Source: Longispora albida DSM 44784 (GTDB taxonomy: Bacteria; Actinomycetota; Actinomycetes; Mycobacteriales; Micromonosporaceae). From it: DNA of 64,000 nucleotides. The position numbers and the translations under genes are program-made. How positions within the stretch are numbered: position 1 is the first letter of the stretch; each line of letters begins with the position of its first letter. Under the pieces are notes generated by a model. It did no database searches. It saw nothing but the letters and a program-made list of their open reading frames with translations, and was not told the origin of the DNA. Below are positions 1 through 8,047 of this stretch, in pieces. The stretch lies in assembly GCF_000379825.1 (NCBI RefSeq), contig NZ_KB903814.1, positions 310,001 through 374,000 of the forward strand, read 5' to 3'.

Positions 1-3000
1 AGGTCGTACTCGAACTGGGCGCTCGCCGAGTCGGTGCGCGCCCGCCCGGGCAGCCACACCGCCGTCCGCCGTCCGAGCCCGTCGTACACGGTCTGCGTCT
101 GGCGGCCGTTGGCGTCGGTCTCCACCGCCGGCAGGCCACGGTACTTGTCGAACATGGTGGTCGCGGCGTGCCCGAGCGGGTTCGTCGTCACGGCCTGGGC
201 GACGGGGCCGCCGATGGCCGGGGTGTAGGCGATGGTCGTCTTGTTGTTCAGCGCGTCGTACTGCTCGATCGCCCGGCCGTGGGCGTCGTGCACGGCCGCT
301 GACGACTGCCGGTACCCGGCTGCCGACAGCACCTCGGTCCTCGTCACGTTCCCCTTGACCGGCGCGGCACCGTAGGCCTGGCCGTCGTAGGAGTACCGCT
401 GGCCGGACAGGGTCTCGCCGGTTGTGCCGCAGGCCGCGCCGACGGTCTCGGTCCGCGCCGGGCGGTTGACGATCCACTGTGCCTGGTTCCCGGCGTACGT
501 GGTGGTCGTGCACAGGTCGTCGGCCGTGGTGGCCAGGTCGCCGAGGTCGCTGGTCTCCGTGTGCCGGCCGAGGCCGTCGAAGGTGCGCTTCTCCTCGGTC
601 ACCCGGTTGGGCGCTCCGGCGATGGCCGTGTGGGTCTGCGTGCGGCGGACCTCGGCACGGTACGCGTTGAGCGCGCCACCCGGCCGGTCACGTGTCGCGG
701 TCGGCCCGACCTGGAGCGGCCAGGACACGGTCGCGGACACCAGCGGGCCGCCGTCACCGTTGTAGGTCGCGACCTCGCGGGCGATGCCGCGCAGGCCGGC
801 CTCGTCGGGCAGTGGCGTCGTGTCCAGCACGCCGCTGACCTGCGCCGGGCGGGCGGAGCCGTCGGCGAGCCGGTCGCCCTTCATGCCCCGGTAGAGGCTG
901 TGGACGGTGAGGGTACGGGGGCCTGCCGGGTTACCGGTACGGACCTCCACCCGGCCGTAGCCACGGAACTGGCCCCAGGACTTGTGGTCGGCCGTGGTCA
1001 GCTCCGACTCGTCGTAGCGCCAGCCGGCCCCGCCGAGGTAGGCGTAGTCGGTGTGCTGCACGGGGCTGCCACCGAACCGGTCGGTCTCGACGACCCTGGT
1101 GACCCGGTACTTGTTGAACCAGTCGCGCAGCGGCTCGCCCAGGCCCGGGTCCCACATCGCCGGGTAGCAGGTGAGGGTGTTCTGGTCGGGGGCTGGCAGG
1201 CTGCCCGGCGCGCAGCCGGGAATGCCGTAGGTGACGTCGATCTGCCCGCCGGTCTCGGTGTTGATCTGGCGGACGCGGAACTTCTGGAGCTCGGCCAGCC
1301 CGGAACCCTGCGGGTCGACCCGGTTGGCCAGGCCCACGGCGTCGAAGGTCACCCGGGGCAGGGTCACGGCCGGGCCGGGGTGGCCCGTGCGGGTGATCGC
1401 GTTCAGCCACAGGCTCGGGGCCGTGCCGTCGGACGGGGCCGGGAAGAGGTGCTCGAAGGTCCACGAGTCCACATCGGAATACCCGGAGCCCTCGCGCACC
1501 TGCGTGGTGATCTTCGCGAGCCGCTGGGCGGTCCAGAACGTCGGGCTGTACACGCCACACGAGCCGGAGTCGCAGTGCTGGTCGAGCGGGGTGTCCGGCC
1601 AGTCCTGCGGCTGGCTCCGCACGCACGGCGAGCCCGGGACACACCGGTCGGCCGGGGTGAAGACGACCTGGGCAGGCGGCGGGGCGTAGGCGGCACCGTC
1701 ACGCAGTCCGTACTCGATCCGCGCGAGCTGCCCGCCCCGGACGTAGGGGGTCGCGGCGCTGGCGTCACCGTTGCGGCCGTAGTGGTTGAGTTCCTGGCCG
1801 TAGTAGTAGGCCATCGCGTTGCCGTTGGGGTCGACGACGTAGTCCAGGTTGAACCGGTAACCCTGCCGGCACCAGGCGTCGCCGTGAGCGATCTGGTAGC
1901 AGGGCTCGCCGGCCTGGTTGCCGTAGACGGGCACAGTCCAGGCCGACTTGGTCTCGGCGCTGCCCGCCGTCCAGCCCGGGAGCCGGTTGAGACCCAGGAA
2001 ATACTGTGTACCGTCCGGCGCGGTGAACTTCCAGTGCTCGCCCTTGTCGCCAGGCTCGCCGTCGTCACCGTTGACGGCCCCGGTCAGCCGGTCGACCCGC
2101 CAGCCGGCGTCCTGGGCGACCCGCCACGTGCCGGTGGTGTCGTCACGGACCAGCTCGCCGGACAGGCCCGGCAGGCTGACGTGTGCGCTCGCCGAGCCCC
2201 AGCACAGATCGCCGGAACCGGGAGTGCCGTCCTTGCCGCACGGCACGAACTGCCGCTCGACGAAACCGGGCTCGAAGGTGAAGCCCTCACCGAGCCAGCC
2301 GGGCTGGTTGTTCGTCGACGCCGTCCGGCCGTCCACTGTGCCCGAGGAGTAGTCGAGTTCGAGGTCGGGCGACAGGCCGGGAGCCGGGGGCACGCTGATC
2401 GGGTACTGCCACGAGAAGTCGCCGGACTGCACGCCGACCGACCAGGTGGCCGAGGGCGCGAGTTTCGTCGGGCGCAGGCTGCCCGCGCTGCCGCTGGCCT
2501 GGGCCGTGACGGCGTACACCTGGCCGGCCCCGTCGGCGCTGAGGTCGGCGGTGAGGCGATGCCGCAAGCTGTCGTTCCGGGTCGCGATCGGCGTACCGGC
2601 GCGGCACTTGGCGGCCTCCGGTGTGGTGAGCGCGCAGCCCGGCAGCTTCACCAGGGCGAGCCGGGAACCGTAGTCGGCGCCGTACGCGGTACGGAAGCCC
2701 GAGTAGTCGAACTCGGTGCTGACCGGGCCGGCAGCCGCCTGGCCGTCGGCACGGCGGAGGGTGAACAGCAGGCCTGGGACGCCGGCCTTGACCGCTGCGG
2801 AACGGCCGAGCAGCTCGGCGCGGACCTTCGCGGGGTCCGGCCCGGCGGCCGGGGACTGCCCGATCCAGAGGGGAAGGTTGCCGGCCCTGGCACGCGGGGC
2901 GGCCGCCGAGGCGCTGAGCCCGGCACCGGGTGAGGGAAGGGTGAGGTCTGCCGTACCCGGCTCGGGCCAGGTGGCCTGCGCGGGCTTGACGGCGCGGGCC

Positions 3001-3176
3001 GCCACGCCGGAGGGCTGGGCGGCCAGCGCGGGTACCGCTGTACCCCGGACACTGCGTTCACCGGGGTCGGCGGCGGCCGGCGGGGCGAGGACGGGCACGC
3101 TCATGGCCGGCACGAGCACCGCCGCCATCGTCCCCCTCGCCAGCCAGCGCCGCCTGCGGCCTGGTTGCGGGTTCAT
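1..3176 (-). CDS. Rhs/YD-repeat secreted protein, N-terminal part (runs off the window)
   Basis: About 1058 residues are open on the minus strand from the ATG at 3176 to the left edge, where the frame is still open, so the C-terminus lies outside. The N-terminus has basic residues (MNPQPGRRRRW) then a hydrophobic stretch and Ala-rich segment, consistent with an export signal. Further on are motifs typical of large actinobacterial Rhs shells: PGWLGEGFTFEPGFVERQF, DPNGNAMAYYYG and later YD-type repeats (YDGQAY, YDALNNKT, FDKYRGLP, YDGLGRRT). Family knowledge: the repeats form a cocoon that encloses a variable C-terminal domain, often a toxin. That domain cannot be seen here. It resembles the complete Rhs protein at 36332-42547 in layout, on the same strand. 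No RBS of note is visible before the ATG. Confidence 0.85.
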   Translation of the reverse strand, partial: MNPQPGRRRRWLARGTMAAVLVPAMSVPVLAPPAAADPGERSVRGTAVPALAAQPSGVAARAVKPAQATWPEPGTADLTLPSPGAGLSASAAAPRARAGNLPLWIGQSPAAGPDPAKVRAELLGRSAAVKAGVPGLLFTLRRADGQAAAGPVSTEFDYSGFRTAYGADYGSRLALVKLPGCALTTPEAAKCRAGTPIATRNDSLRHRLTADLSADGAGQVYAVTAQASGSAGSLRPTKLAPSATWSVGVQSGDFSWQYPISVPPAPGLSPDLELDYSSGTVDGRTASTNNQPGWLGEGFTFEPGFVERQFVPCGKDGTPGSGDLCWGSASAHVSLPGLSGELVRDDTTGTWRVAQDAGWRVDRLTGAVNGDDGEPGDKGEHWKFTAPDGTQYFLGLNRLPGWTAGSAETKSAWTVPVYGNQAGEPCYQIAHGDAWCRQGYRFNLDYVVDPNGNAMAYYYGQELNHYGRNGDASAATPYVRGGQLARIEYGLRDGAAYAPPPAQVVFTPADRCVPGSPCVRSQPQDWPDTPLDQHCDSGSCGVYSPTFWTAQRLAKITTQVREGSGYSDVDSWTFEHLFPAPSDGTAPSLWLNAITRTGHPGPAVTLPRVTFDAVGLANRVDPQGSGLAELQKFRVRQINTETGGQIDVTYGIPGCAPGSLPAPDQNTLTCYPAMWDPGLGEPLRDWFNKYRVTRVVETDRFGGSPVQHTDYAYLGGAGWRYDESELTTADHKSWGQFRGYGRVEVRTGNPAGPRTLTVHSLYRGMKGDRLADGSARPAQVSGVLDTTPLPDEAGLRGIAREVATYNGDGGPLVSATVSWPLQVGPTATRDRPGGALNAYRAEVRRTQTHTAIAGAPNRVTEEKRTFDGLGRHTETSDLGDLATTADDLCTTTTYAGNQAQWIVNRPARTETVGAACGTTGETLSGQRYSYDGQAYGAAPVKGNVTRTEVLSAAGYRQSSAAVHDAHGRAIEQYDALNNKTTIAYTPAIGGPVAQAVTTNPLGHAATTMFDKYRGLPAVETDANGRQTQTVYDGLGRRTAVWLPGRARTDSASAQFEYD

Positions 3177-3585
3177 CGTTGTTCTGCTCCCAGATGCACA
3201 GGGCCGGGCAGGAGCTCCGGCCGTCCGTACACTGTGGATCTCAGATCTTGTAAGAACCTTGCACGGCGGCGACCCTGGTGCTCACAGGGGCTGCTGGCTG
3301 GGGAAACGCGGCACCGGGCCGCGGAGAGGCAAGCGCCCGCCGCCCCTAGGGACCGTGGGCGGCGGGCCGGGTGACCCTATCCCAAACCGCGGCGGCGTGC
3401 AGCCCCACTGTGGAGGGTCGGCCCGGCGTGTGACCCGGCACACGGGACAAGATCACAAAGTGGGGGGAGCCGCCCGGGATTCCGGCCGCCGGGGGCGGTC
3501 CGGTAGAGTTGCCGGTTCGCGTGCAACAAAAAAGAACGGCGCAAAGGCCGTTCGTAGAGGGAACGATACCGGACGGGGAGCTCGC
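3177..3585. other. Divergent intergenic region with one hairpin
   Basis: The 409 bases between the Rhs gene and helD hold no convincing gene. A 10-bp perfect inverted repeat (3336-3345 with 3357-3366, GC only, 11-base loop) could fold but has no T-run. Two near-copies of the recurrent word TCCACWGTGGA lie here (3228-3238 and 3414-3424, one mismatch each). A TAGAGT hexamer at 3504-3509 is a possible -10 for helD with no convincing -35. Confidence 0.5.
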
Positions 3586-5811
3586 TTGTCAAGTAACGCC
3601 GGCGACATGCGCCAGGAGCAGGACTACCTCACCATGCTGTACGCCCGCCTGGACGAACTGCGCCGCCAGGCCGGGGAGCGGCTGGCCGTGGTACTCGACG
3701 CCCCGGCCGGTGGCACCCTCCAGAACCGCTCGGAGCGCGACTCGGCCAGCACCATGTACACCGACCGGGTCGCGGAGTTCGGCGCGCTGGAGCACGGCCT
3801 GTGCTTCGGCCGCCTCGACCTCGACTCCGGCCAGAGGACCTACATCGGCCGGGTCGGCCTGTACGCGGCCGGCGACGGCCACGAGCAGCTCCTGATGGAC
3901 TGGCGAGCCCCGGCCGCCCGCTCGTTCTACCTGGCGACGGCCGCCGACCCGCTGGGCGTGCGCCGGCGGCGGCACATCCGGACCCGGCAGCGCGAGGTGA
4001 TCGGCCTCGACGACGAGGTACTGGACCTGGAAGCGGCGCGCGGCGGGGACACGGGCGGCATCACGGGCGAGGCGGCACTGCTCGCGGCGCTGGACGCCCG
4101 GCGTACCGGGACGATGCGCGACATCGTGGAGACCATCCAGGCCGAGCAGGACGAGATCATCCGCTCCGGGCTGGGCGGCGTGATGGTCGTGCAGGGCGGC
4201 CCGGGTACCGGCAAGACGGCCGTGGCGCTGCACCGTGCCGCGTACCTGCTCTACACGCACCGCGAGCAGCTGTCCCGGCACGGCGTGCTGATCGTGGGGC
4301 CGAACCCGACGTTCCTGCACTACATCTCGCAGGTACTCCCGACGCTGGCCGAGACCGGCGTGCTGCTGCGGACCCCTGGCGACCTGTTTCCCGGCGTGTC
4401 GGCCTCGGGTGCGGAGTCTCCGGCCACGGCCGAGCTGAAGGGCCGGGCGGTGATGGCCGAGGTGATCGCCGCAGCCATCGCCGACCGGGAGGAAGTACCA
4501 CACGAGCCGGTGGAGCTGCGTTACGACCGCGAGCCGCTGTGGCTGGAACCATCGGCCGTCGAAGAGGCCCGTGACCTGGCCCGCGGCTCGGGCAAGCTGC
4601 ACAACCTGGCCCGCGAGATCTTCGCCGGCGCGATCCTCGGCCACCTGGCGCACGTGGCGGCCGAGCGGATCGGCGCGGACCCGCTGGGCGGCGACAACCT
4701 GCTGACCGCCGACGACATCGCCGAGATCACCTCGGAACTCGCCGCCGACGCGGAAGTGGAGGCTGCCCTCGACTGGCTGTGGCCGGACCTGACCCCGGAG
4801 CGGCTGCTGGCGGACCTGTTCACCGACGAGTACCGGATCGAGGCCGCGACGCCCGGCTTCACGCCAGCCGAGCGGGCGCTGCTGTCCCGTAAGGACGGCG
4901 AGGCGTGGACGGTCGCGGACGTGGCGCTGCTGGACGAGGCCGCCGAGCAGCTCGGTTCCGAGGAGCCGGAGCCGGAGCGCCCGCAGCTCGCCTACGACCA
5001 GGAGTACGCGGAGGGCGTGATCGACATCGCGCTCGGCTCGCAGTCCTTCGAGTTCGAGGACCAGGAGCTGGAGTTCCTGCTCGTCACCGACGTCATCGAC
5101 GCCGGGCGGCTCGCGGAGCGGCAGGAGGACACCGAGCGGCTGACCGCGGCCGAGCGCGCGGCCGCCGACCGGACGTGGGCCTTCGGCCACATCATCGTCG
5201 ACGAGGCACAGGAGCTGTCGCCGATGATGTGGCGGCTGCTGATGCGCCGTTCGCCCAACAAGTCCATGACCCTGGCAGGGGACGTGGCGCAGACCGGTGA
5301 CCTGGCCGGCGCCTCGTCCTGGCAGGACGCGCTCGGCCCGTTCATCGAGGACCGGTGGCGGCTGTCCGAGCTGACCGTCAGCTACCGCACCCCGGCCGAG
5401 ATCATGCGGCTCGCCGACGCCGTCCTCAAACGGATCGACCCGGGCATGAGCGCTCCGGAGCCGGTACGCAGCACGGGAATCGAGCCGTGGACCGCCGCTG
5501 TGGAGCCGGCTGACCTCGCCGCCGTGGTGGCGGAACGGGCGGCGGCGGAGGCCGGGGAGGGCCTGGTCGGGGTGCTGTGCCCGGAAAGCCTGGTCGGCAC
5601 GCTGCGCGCGGCCGTCGCCGAGCCCGCGATGGTGCTCAGCGTCCGGGACGCCAAGGGCCTGGAGTTCGACTCGGTGCTGCTCGCCGACCCGGCCGGCATC
5701 ATCGCCGAGTCGCCCCGTGGCTACAACGACCTGTACGTGGCGCTGACCCGCTCGACGCGCCGCCTCGGCATCGTCCACCCTGGACCACTACCGGAGGTAC
5801 TGGCCGCGTAG
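3586..5811 (+). CDS. helD: HelD-type UvrD/Rep superfamily ATPase
   Basis: A 741-residue SF1 helicase-like ATPase of the HelD family, which binds RNA polymerase and removes it from stalled complexes; some actinobacterial members protect against rifamycins. An N-terminal coiled segment (RQEQDYLTMLYARLDELR) precedes Walker A GGPGTGKTAVA near residue 205. Walker B-like HIIVDEAQELSPMMWRLL, motif III GDVAQTGD, motif IV SYRTPAEIM and C-terminal DAKGLEFDSVLL with YVALTRSTRRLGIV are all in order. The TTG at 3586 is preferred because GGGGAG lies five bases upstream and the peptide MSSNAGDMRQEQ fits family N-termini; the ATG at 3607 has no RBS. The frame is open far upstream, but that extension has no homology. 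The gene stands alone, convergent with the small membrane protein gene. Class (HelD versus HelR) cannot be decided by eye. Confidence 0.93.
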   Translation: MSSNAGDMRQEQDYLTMLYARLDELRRQAGERLAVVLDAPAGGTLQNRSERDSASTMYTDRVAEFGALEHGLCFGRLDLDSGQRTYIGRVGLYAAGDGHEQLLMDWRAPAARSFYLATAADPLGVRRRRHIRTRQREVIGLDDEVLDLEAARGGDTGGITGEAALLAALDARRTGTMRDIVETIQAEQDEIIRSGLGGVMVVQGGPGTGKTAVALHRAAYLLYTHREQLSRHGVLIVGPNPTFLHYISQVLPTLAETGVLLRTPGDLFPGVSASGAESPATAELKGRAVMAEVIAAAIADREEVPHEPVELRYDREPLWLEPSAVEEARDLARGSGKLHNLAREIFAGAILGHLAHVAAERIGADPLGGDNLLTADDIAEITSELAADAEVEAALDWLWPDLTPERLLADLFTDEYRIEAATPGFTPAERALLSRKDGEAWTVADVALLDEAAEQLGSEEPEPERPQLAYDQEYAEGVIDIALGSQSFEFEDQELEFLLVTDVIDAGRLAERQEDTERLTAAERAAADRTWAFGHIIVDEAQELSPMMWRLLMRRSPNKSMTLAGDVAQTGDLAGASSWQDALGPFIEDRWRLSELTVSYRTPAEIMRLADAVLKRIDPGMSAPEPVRSTGIEPWTAAVEPADLAAVVAERAAAEAGEGLVGVLCPESLVGTLRAAVAEPAMVLSVRDAKGLEFDSVLLADPAGIIAESPRGYNDLYVALTRSTRRLGIVHPGPLPEVLAA

Positions 5812-5825
5812 CTCACGTCATGACG

Positions 5826-5857
5826 GGGTGCCAGGGTCAGGACTTGCCCTGGTACCC
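5826..5857. terminator. Bidirectional hairpin between helD and the convergent gene
   Basis: GGGTGCCAGGG (5826-5836) pairs with CCCTGGTACCC (5847-5857) with one mismatch and a 10-base loop. It lies just past the helD stop and overlaps the 3' end of the facing gene. There is no T-run, as is common for high-GC terminators. Confidence 0.5.
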
Positions 5858-6049
5858 CCGGACGAAACTGACCAGCAGGATCACTGCCATCGCGGCCACG
5901 ATGACCCCGCCCGCGACCGGCCGCAGTCCCGCGTCCATCCACCCGAACTTCGGAATCAGCAGCAGGAGCACCAGAAACGCGAAACCGAAGCCCATCAGGC
6001 CGCGATACGAACGGGCCTTACGCGGCGCCACCTCATCCATGATCAGCAT
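5837..6049 (-). CDS. Small two-TM membrane protein
   Basis: A 70-residue protein with two hydrophobic helices (GFGFAFLVLLLLIP at about residues 20-33 and VAGGVIVAAMAVILLVSF at about 45-62) and a short basic tail RGYQGKS. The ATG at 6049 is chosen; an ATG three codons later (MDEV) is equally possible. It starts 38 bases after the DUF6766 stop on the same strand, so the two are probably cotranscribed. I do not recognise a family. Its position suggests a membrane role within the stress block. Confidence 0.7.
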   Translation of the reverse strand: MLIMDEVAPRKARSYRGLMGFGFAFLVLLLLIPKFGWMDAGLRPVAGGVIVAAMAVILLVSFVRGYQGKS

Positions 6050-6087
6050 GGTATCCGCCGGGCAGCCCGTCGTGCTCACCCCCGTCA

Positions 6088-6729
6088 CTAGTCTCCGGTC
6101 TCGCCGTGCGGGGCTGTCACCTTCTTCGACTGGGGTGAGCCCCGCTGGCGGAGGTAGACGCTGGCCACGACCAGCACGCCGACAGCGAGGAACTCGCTCT
6201 GCCAGTTCTGCATGGACTGGAACCAGAACTCCGGCCCGGCCAGGAAGCCCAGCACTGTCACGGGCGGCTGGCCGAGCAGGGCCTGTTCCTCGTTGTACTC
6301 GGCTGTCCCGCCGACCAGGTGCAGGACGAAGGAGATGGCGAACAGGCCGAGCAGGCACAGTGCGAGGCTGTGCTCGTAGAGCGTGCGCCACCAGCCGCCC
6401 CGCCGGACCGGCCACGGCGATTCCGGCCGGACCTCGCCCTCGTCGCGCACGCCGGGTGGCTTGGACTCCGCCGAGCCACGCTGGACGAGGTAGGCGGTCA
6501 GGAGCACGTACGAGCCCATCTGGAGGAACTCGGACTCCCAGTTCTCGAAGGTCGCCTCGGTGAACCCTCCGCTGGTGAGATATCCGGCCAGCGAGCGTGG
6601 CTCCTGCCCGTGCGCCAGCAGTTCGGCGTTTCCCGCCCGCCATCCCGTCAGAGCCTGGAGCACCAGGAACACCGCGAACGCCCCGAACATCACGAGCGAG
6701 AGGGCGTTGCGGCGGAGAAACCTGCCCAT
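6088..6729 (-). CDS. DUF6766 family membrane protein
   Basis: A 213-residue protein of unknown function matching the DUF6766 pattern. Hydrophobic helices near the N-terminus (LVMFGAFAVFLVLQALTG) and in the middle (LALCLLGLFAISFVLHLVGG) are each followed by a similar module: NWESEFLQMGSYVLLTAYLVQRGSA and NWQSEFLAVGVLVVASVYLRQRGSP. The gene is thus an internal duplication of a two-helix unit ending in a QRGS-SK tail. The ATG at 6729 (MGRFLRRN) fits family N-termini. A GGGTAT hexamer lies nine bases upstream with GCTT 16 bases before it, giving a very short leader. Relatives often sit near stress genes, as here with CsbD and a hemerythrin-like protein. Confidence 0.85.
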   Translation of the reverse strand: MGRFLRRNALSLVMFGAFAVFLVLQALTGWRAGNAELLAHGQEPRSLAGYLTSGGFTEATFENWESEFLQMGSYVLLTAYLVQRGSAESKPPGVRDEGEVRPESPWPVRRGGWWRTLYEHSLALCLLGLFAISFVLHLVGGTAEYNEEQALLGQPPVTVLGFLAGPEFWFQSMQNWQSEFLAVGVLVVASVYLRQRGSPQSKKVTAPHGETGD

Positions 6730-6738
6730 GACCTGCGA

Positions 6739-6764
6739 ATACCCAGCTGGGCTCTCCGCGAAGC
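6739..6764 (-). promoter_or_regulatory. Stress-sigma-like promoter of the DUF6766 gene
   Basis: Reading the minus strand, GCTT (6764-6761), 16 bases, then GGGTAT (6744-6739). This is close to the GTTT-N14-16-GGGTAT pattern of actinobacterial SigB/SigF promoters. The start codon is nine bases further on. Three neighbouring genes carry the same pattern with identical spacing. Confidence 0.5.
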
Positions 6765-6768
6765 GTAC

Positions 6769-6814
6769 AAAAATCGCTCGTCCCGCCACCGGGGAACCGG
6801 CGGCGGGACGAGCG
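6769..6814 (-). terminator. Rho-independent terminator of the csbD-like gene
   Basis: A perfect 13-bp stem (CGCTCGTCCCGCC 6775-6787 with 6802-6814) and a 14-base loop. On the minus strand the stem is followed by ATTTTTG (6774-6768), a classic intrinsic terminator. It lies 22 bases past the csbD stop and insulates the DUF6766 promoter. Confidence 0.88.
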
Positions 6815-6835
6815 GAGTCTGGCGTTCAGACCGGG

Positions 6836-7012
6836 CTACTCAGGCTTGACGGCGTCCTTCACCTTCTCGACGGCCTCACCAGCGTGGCCCTTGGCCTTCT
6901 GAGCCATGCCCTTGGCCTGCAGGCTGCGGTTGTCGGTCGCTTCGCCGATCTTTTCCTTCGCCGCGCCGGCCAGCTTGTCCTTGGCATTGCGGATCTTGTC
7001 CTCGGCACCCAT
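6836..7012 (-). CDS. CsbD-like stress protein
   Basis: A 58-residue hydrophilic, Lys/Ala-rich protein starting MGAEDKIRNAKDKLAGAAKE and continuing KIGEATDNRSLQAKG, the hallmark of the CsbD family of general-stress proteins of unknown mechanism. Length is normal for the family. AGGGGG lies eight bases before the ATG. A GTTT-N16-GGGTAA promoter lies about 40 bases upstream, and a strong terminator follows, so it is transcribed alone. Its regulation by a SigB-type factor would match the family's behaviour in Bacillus; here that is inference from promoter pattern. Confidence 0.9.
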   Translation of the reverse strand: MGAEDKIRNAKDKLAGAAKEKIGEATDNRSLQAKGMAQKAKGHAGEAVEKVKDAVKPE

Positions 7013-7050
7013 GATGCCAACCCCCTCGCGATCGTTGTCCTGCTCCCGGT

Positions 7051-7076
7051 TTACCCGGTACGCGGAATGGTCAAAC
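7051..7076 (-). promoter_or_regulatory. Stress-sigma-like promoter of the csbD-like gene
   Basis: Minus-strand GTTT (7076-7073), 16 bases, GGGTAA (7056-7051). The ATG is 38 bases downstream of the hexamer. Identical in form to the two promoters at 7627-7652 and 7666-7691. Confidence 0.6.
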
Positions 7077-7088
7077 GGCGTGCGCGCC

Positions 7089-7565
7089 TCAGGACTTCGC
7101 CGACTGGAGGGCGAGCGGGTCCGACGGCGCCTTCGGCTTGGCCGCGGTCATCTCCTCGCCGAGCTCGACGAGCCGGTTGCGGCCGAGGGCCTTGCGGACC
7201 TTCGGGAACCACTCCTTCTCCTCCTCCTCGACGTGGTGCCGGACGTTCTCGATCAGCACCGTCGTCTTGGCGTCGAAGGTCTCGTCGCTGGGGTCGAGGT
7301 TGCGCACCTCCGACAGCAGCCAGGCCACGACGTGGTGTTCCTCGACGGACTCCAGCACGTGCTCCTCGGTCTCTGGGACCTGTTCGCGCGCCGCCGGGTA
7401 GAAGATGGTCTCCTCGATGTACGCGTGGGTCACCAGCTCGGTGCAGATGGAGTCGACCAGCTTCTTCTTCGCCGCGGGTGTCGCGGTGTCCTTGGTCTTC
7501 TCGAACTCCTTGAACAGCCGCTCGACCAGCTTGTGGTCGTCCTTGAGCAGCACGATCCCGTCCAT
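7089..7565 (-). CDS. Hemerythrin (HHE) domain protein
   Basis: A 158-residue four-helix hemerythrin-like protein, a family that binds a di-iron or related metal centre and acts in oxygen, nitric oxide or oxidative-stress responses. Candidate metal ligands are in KDDHKLVERLF (near residue 10), HAYIEETIFYP, EEHHVVAWLL and HHVEEEEKEWFP, spaced as in HHE proteins. The ATG at 7565 has an ideal AGGAGG seven bases upstream; the frame extends upstream but without homology. It is monocistronic, with its own GTTT-N16-GGGTAC promoter divergent from that of the small gene at 7781. Confidence 0.92.
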   Translation of the reverse strand: MDGIVLLKDDHKLVERLFKEFEKTKDTATPAAKKKLVDSICTELVTHAYIEETIFYPAAREQVPETEEHVLESVEEHHVVAWLLSEVRNLDPSDETFDAKTTVLIENVRHHVEEEEKEWFPKVRKALGRNRLVELGEEMTAAKPKAPSDPLALQSAKS

Positions 7566-7626
7566 GTCGTTCCTCCTGGCGTATCGCTGAATGTGCGCAT
7601 GGCGGCCGGTTCTGTCCCATTCGGGA

Positions 7627-7652
7627 GTACCCGCAGGCCAGGAAGCCAAAAC
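7627..7652 (-). promoter_or_regulatory. Stress-sigma-like promoter of the HHE gene
   Basis: Minus-strand GTTT (7652-7649), 16 bases, GGGTAC (7632-7627), about 60 bases before the start codon. It is back-to-back with the promoter at 7666-7691, 13 bases separating the two GTTT elements. Confidence 0.55.
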
Positions 7653-7665
7653 CTTCCCCGGTACT

Positions 7666-7691
7666 GTTTGACCGGGATGCCAGGAGGGTAG
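7666..7691 (+). promoter_or_regulatory. Stress-sigma-like promoter of the small disordered protein gene
   Basis: GTTT (7666-7669), 16 bases, GGGTAG (7686-7691). TTGACC overlaps the first element, so a housekeeping -35 is also possible. The start codon is about 90 bases downstream. Confidence 0.55.
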
Positions 7692-7780
7692 GCATATGCC
7701 GGGAGAGCCGTCAGGATGGCGCGGCGTAGTGCCGCACCGGGACGGCCTCACACGGGGGACCAGAACAAAGGAGAACCGTG

Positions 7781-7969
7781 ATGGCACGCCAGACGGATCC
7801 GCAGCGCGACCAGCCCGGCCAGCAGCCGGCCCAGCCCGGCCGCCAGGAGGACCCGGCCCGCCGGGAAGACCCGATGCAGCAGCCCGGCCGTAAGGAATCC
7901 GGCCAGCCGTCGAAGCAGGAACCCGGCAAGTCCGGCAAGCCCGGCGCGACCGGCCACGACAAGATGTGA
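7781..7969 (+). CDS. Small Gln/Pro/Gly-rich disordered protein
   Basis: A 62-residue, strongly hydrophilic protein rich in Gln, Pro, Gly, Arg and Lys (QRDQPGQQPAQPGRQ), with no hydrophobic core, so probably unstructured. AAAGGAG lies seven to eight bases before the ATG at 7781; the adjacent GTG at 7778 is an alternative. No family is recognised. Sharing its promoter type with csbD and the HHE gene suggests a desiccation- or stress-protectant role, which is inference. A perfect hairpin follows its stop. Confidence 0.7.
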   Translation: MARQTDPQRDQPGQQPAQPGRQEDPARREDPMQQPGRKESGQPSKQEPGKSGKPGATGHDKM

Positions 7970-7993
7970 TCGTCAGCAGACCTCAGGAACACG

Positions 7994-8023
7994 CAGGGCC
8001 GCCGCCTACCAGCGGCGGCCCTG
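7994..8023. terminator. Bidirectional terminator hairpin
   Basis: A perfect 12-bp stem (CAGGGCCGCCGC 7994-8005 with 8012-8023), six-base loop, lying between two convergent genes that end at 7969 and 8048. Confidence 0.7.
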
Positions 8024-8047
8024 GCATTGCCAGAGGGCGGAGACCGC

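Noticed and set aside
561..2933. Very long open frame (790 codons) on the plus strand opposite the left Rhs gene
   Set aside because: Low-complexity Val/Gly/Arg/Ala composition from antisense reading of a GC-rich gene; the minus-strand frame has clear Rhs motifs and correct codon bias.
3589..5778. 729-codon open frame opposite helD
   Set aside because: Arg/Gly/Val-rich antisense shadow; helD motifs on the plus strand are complete.
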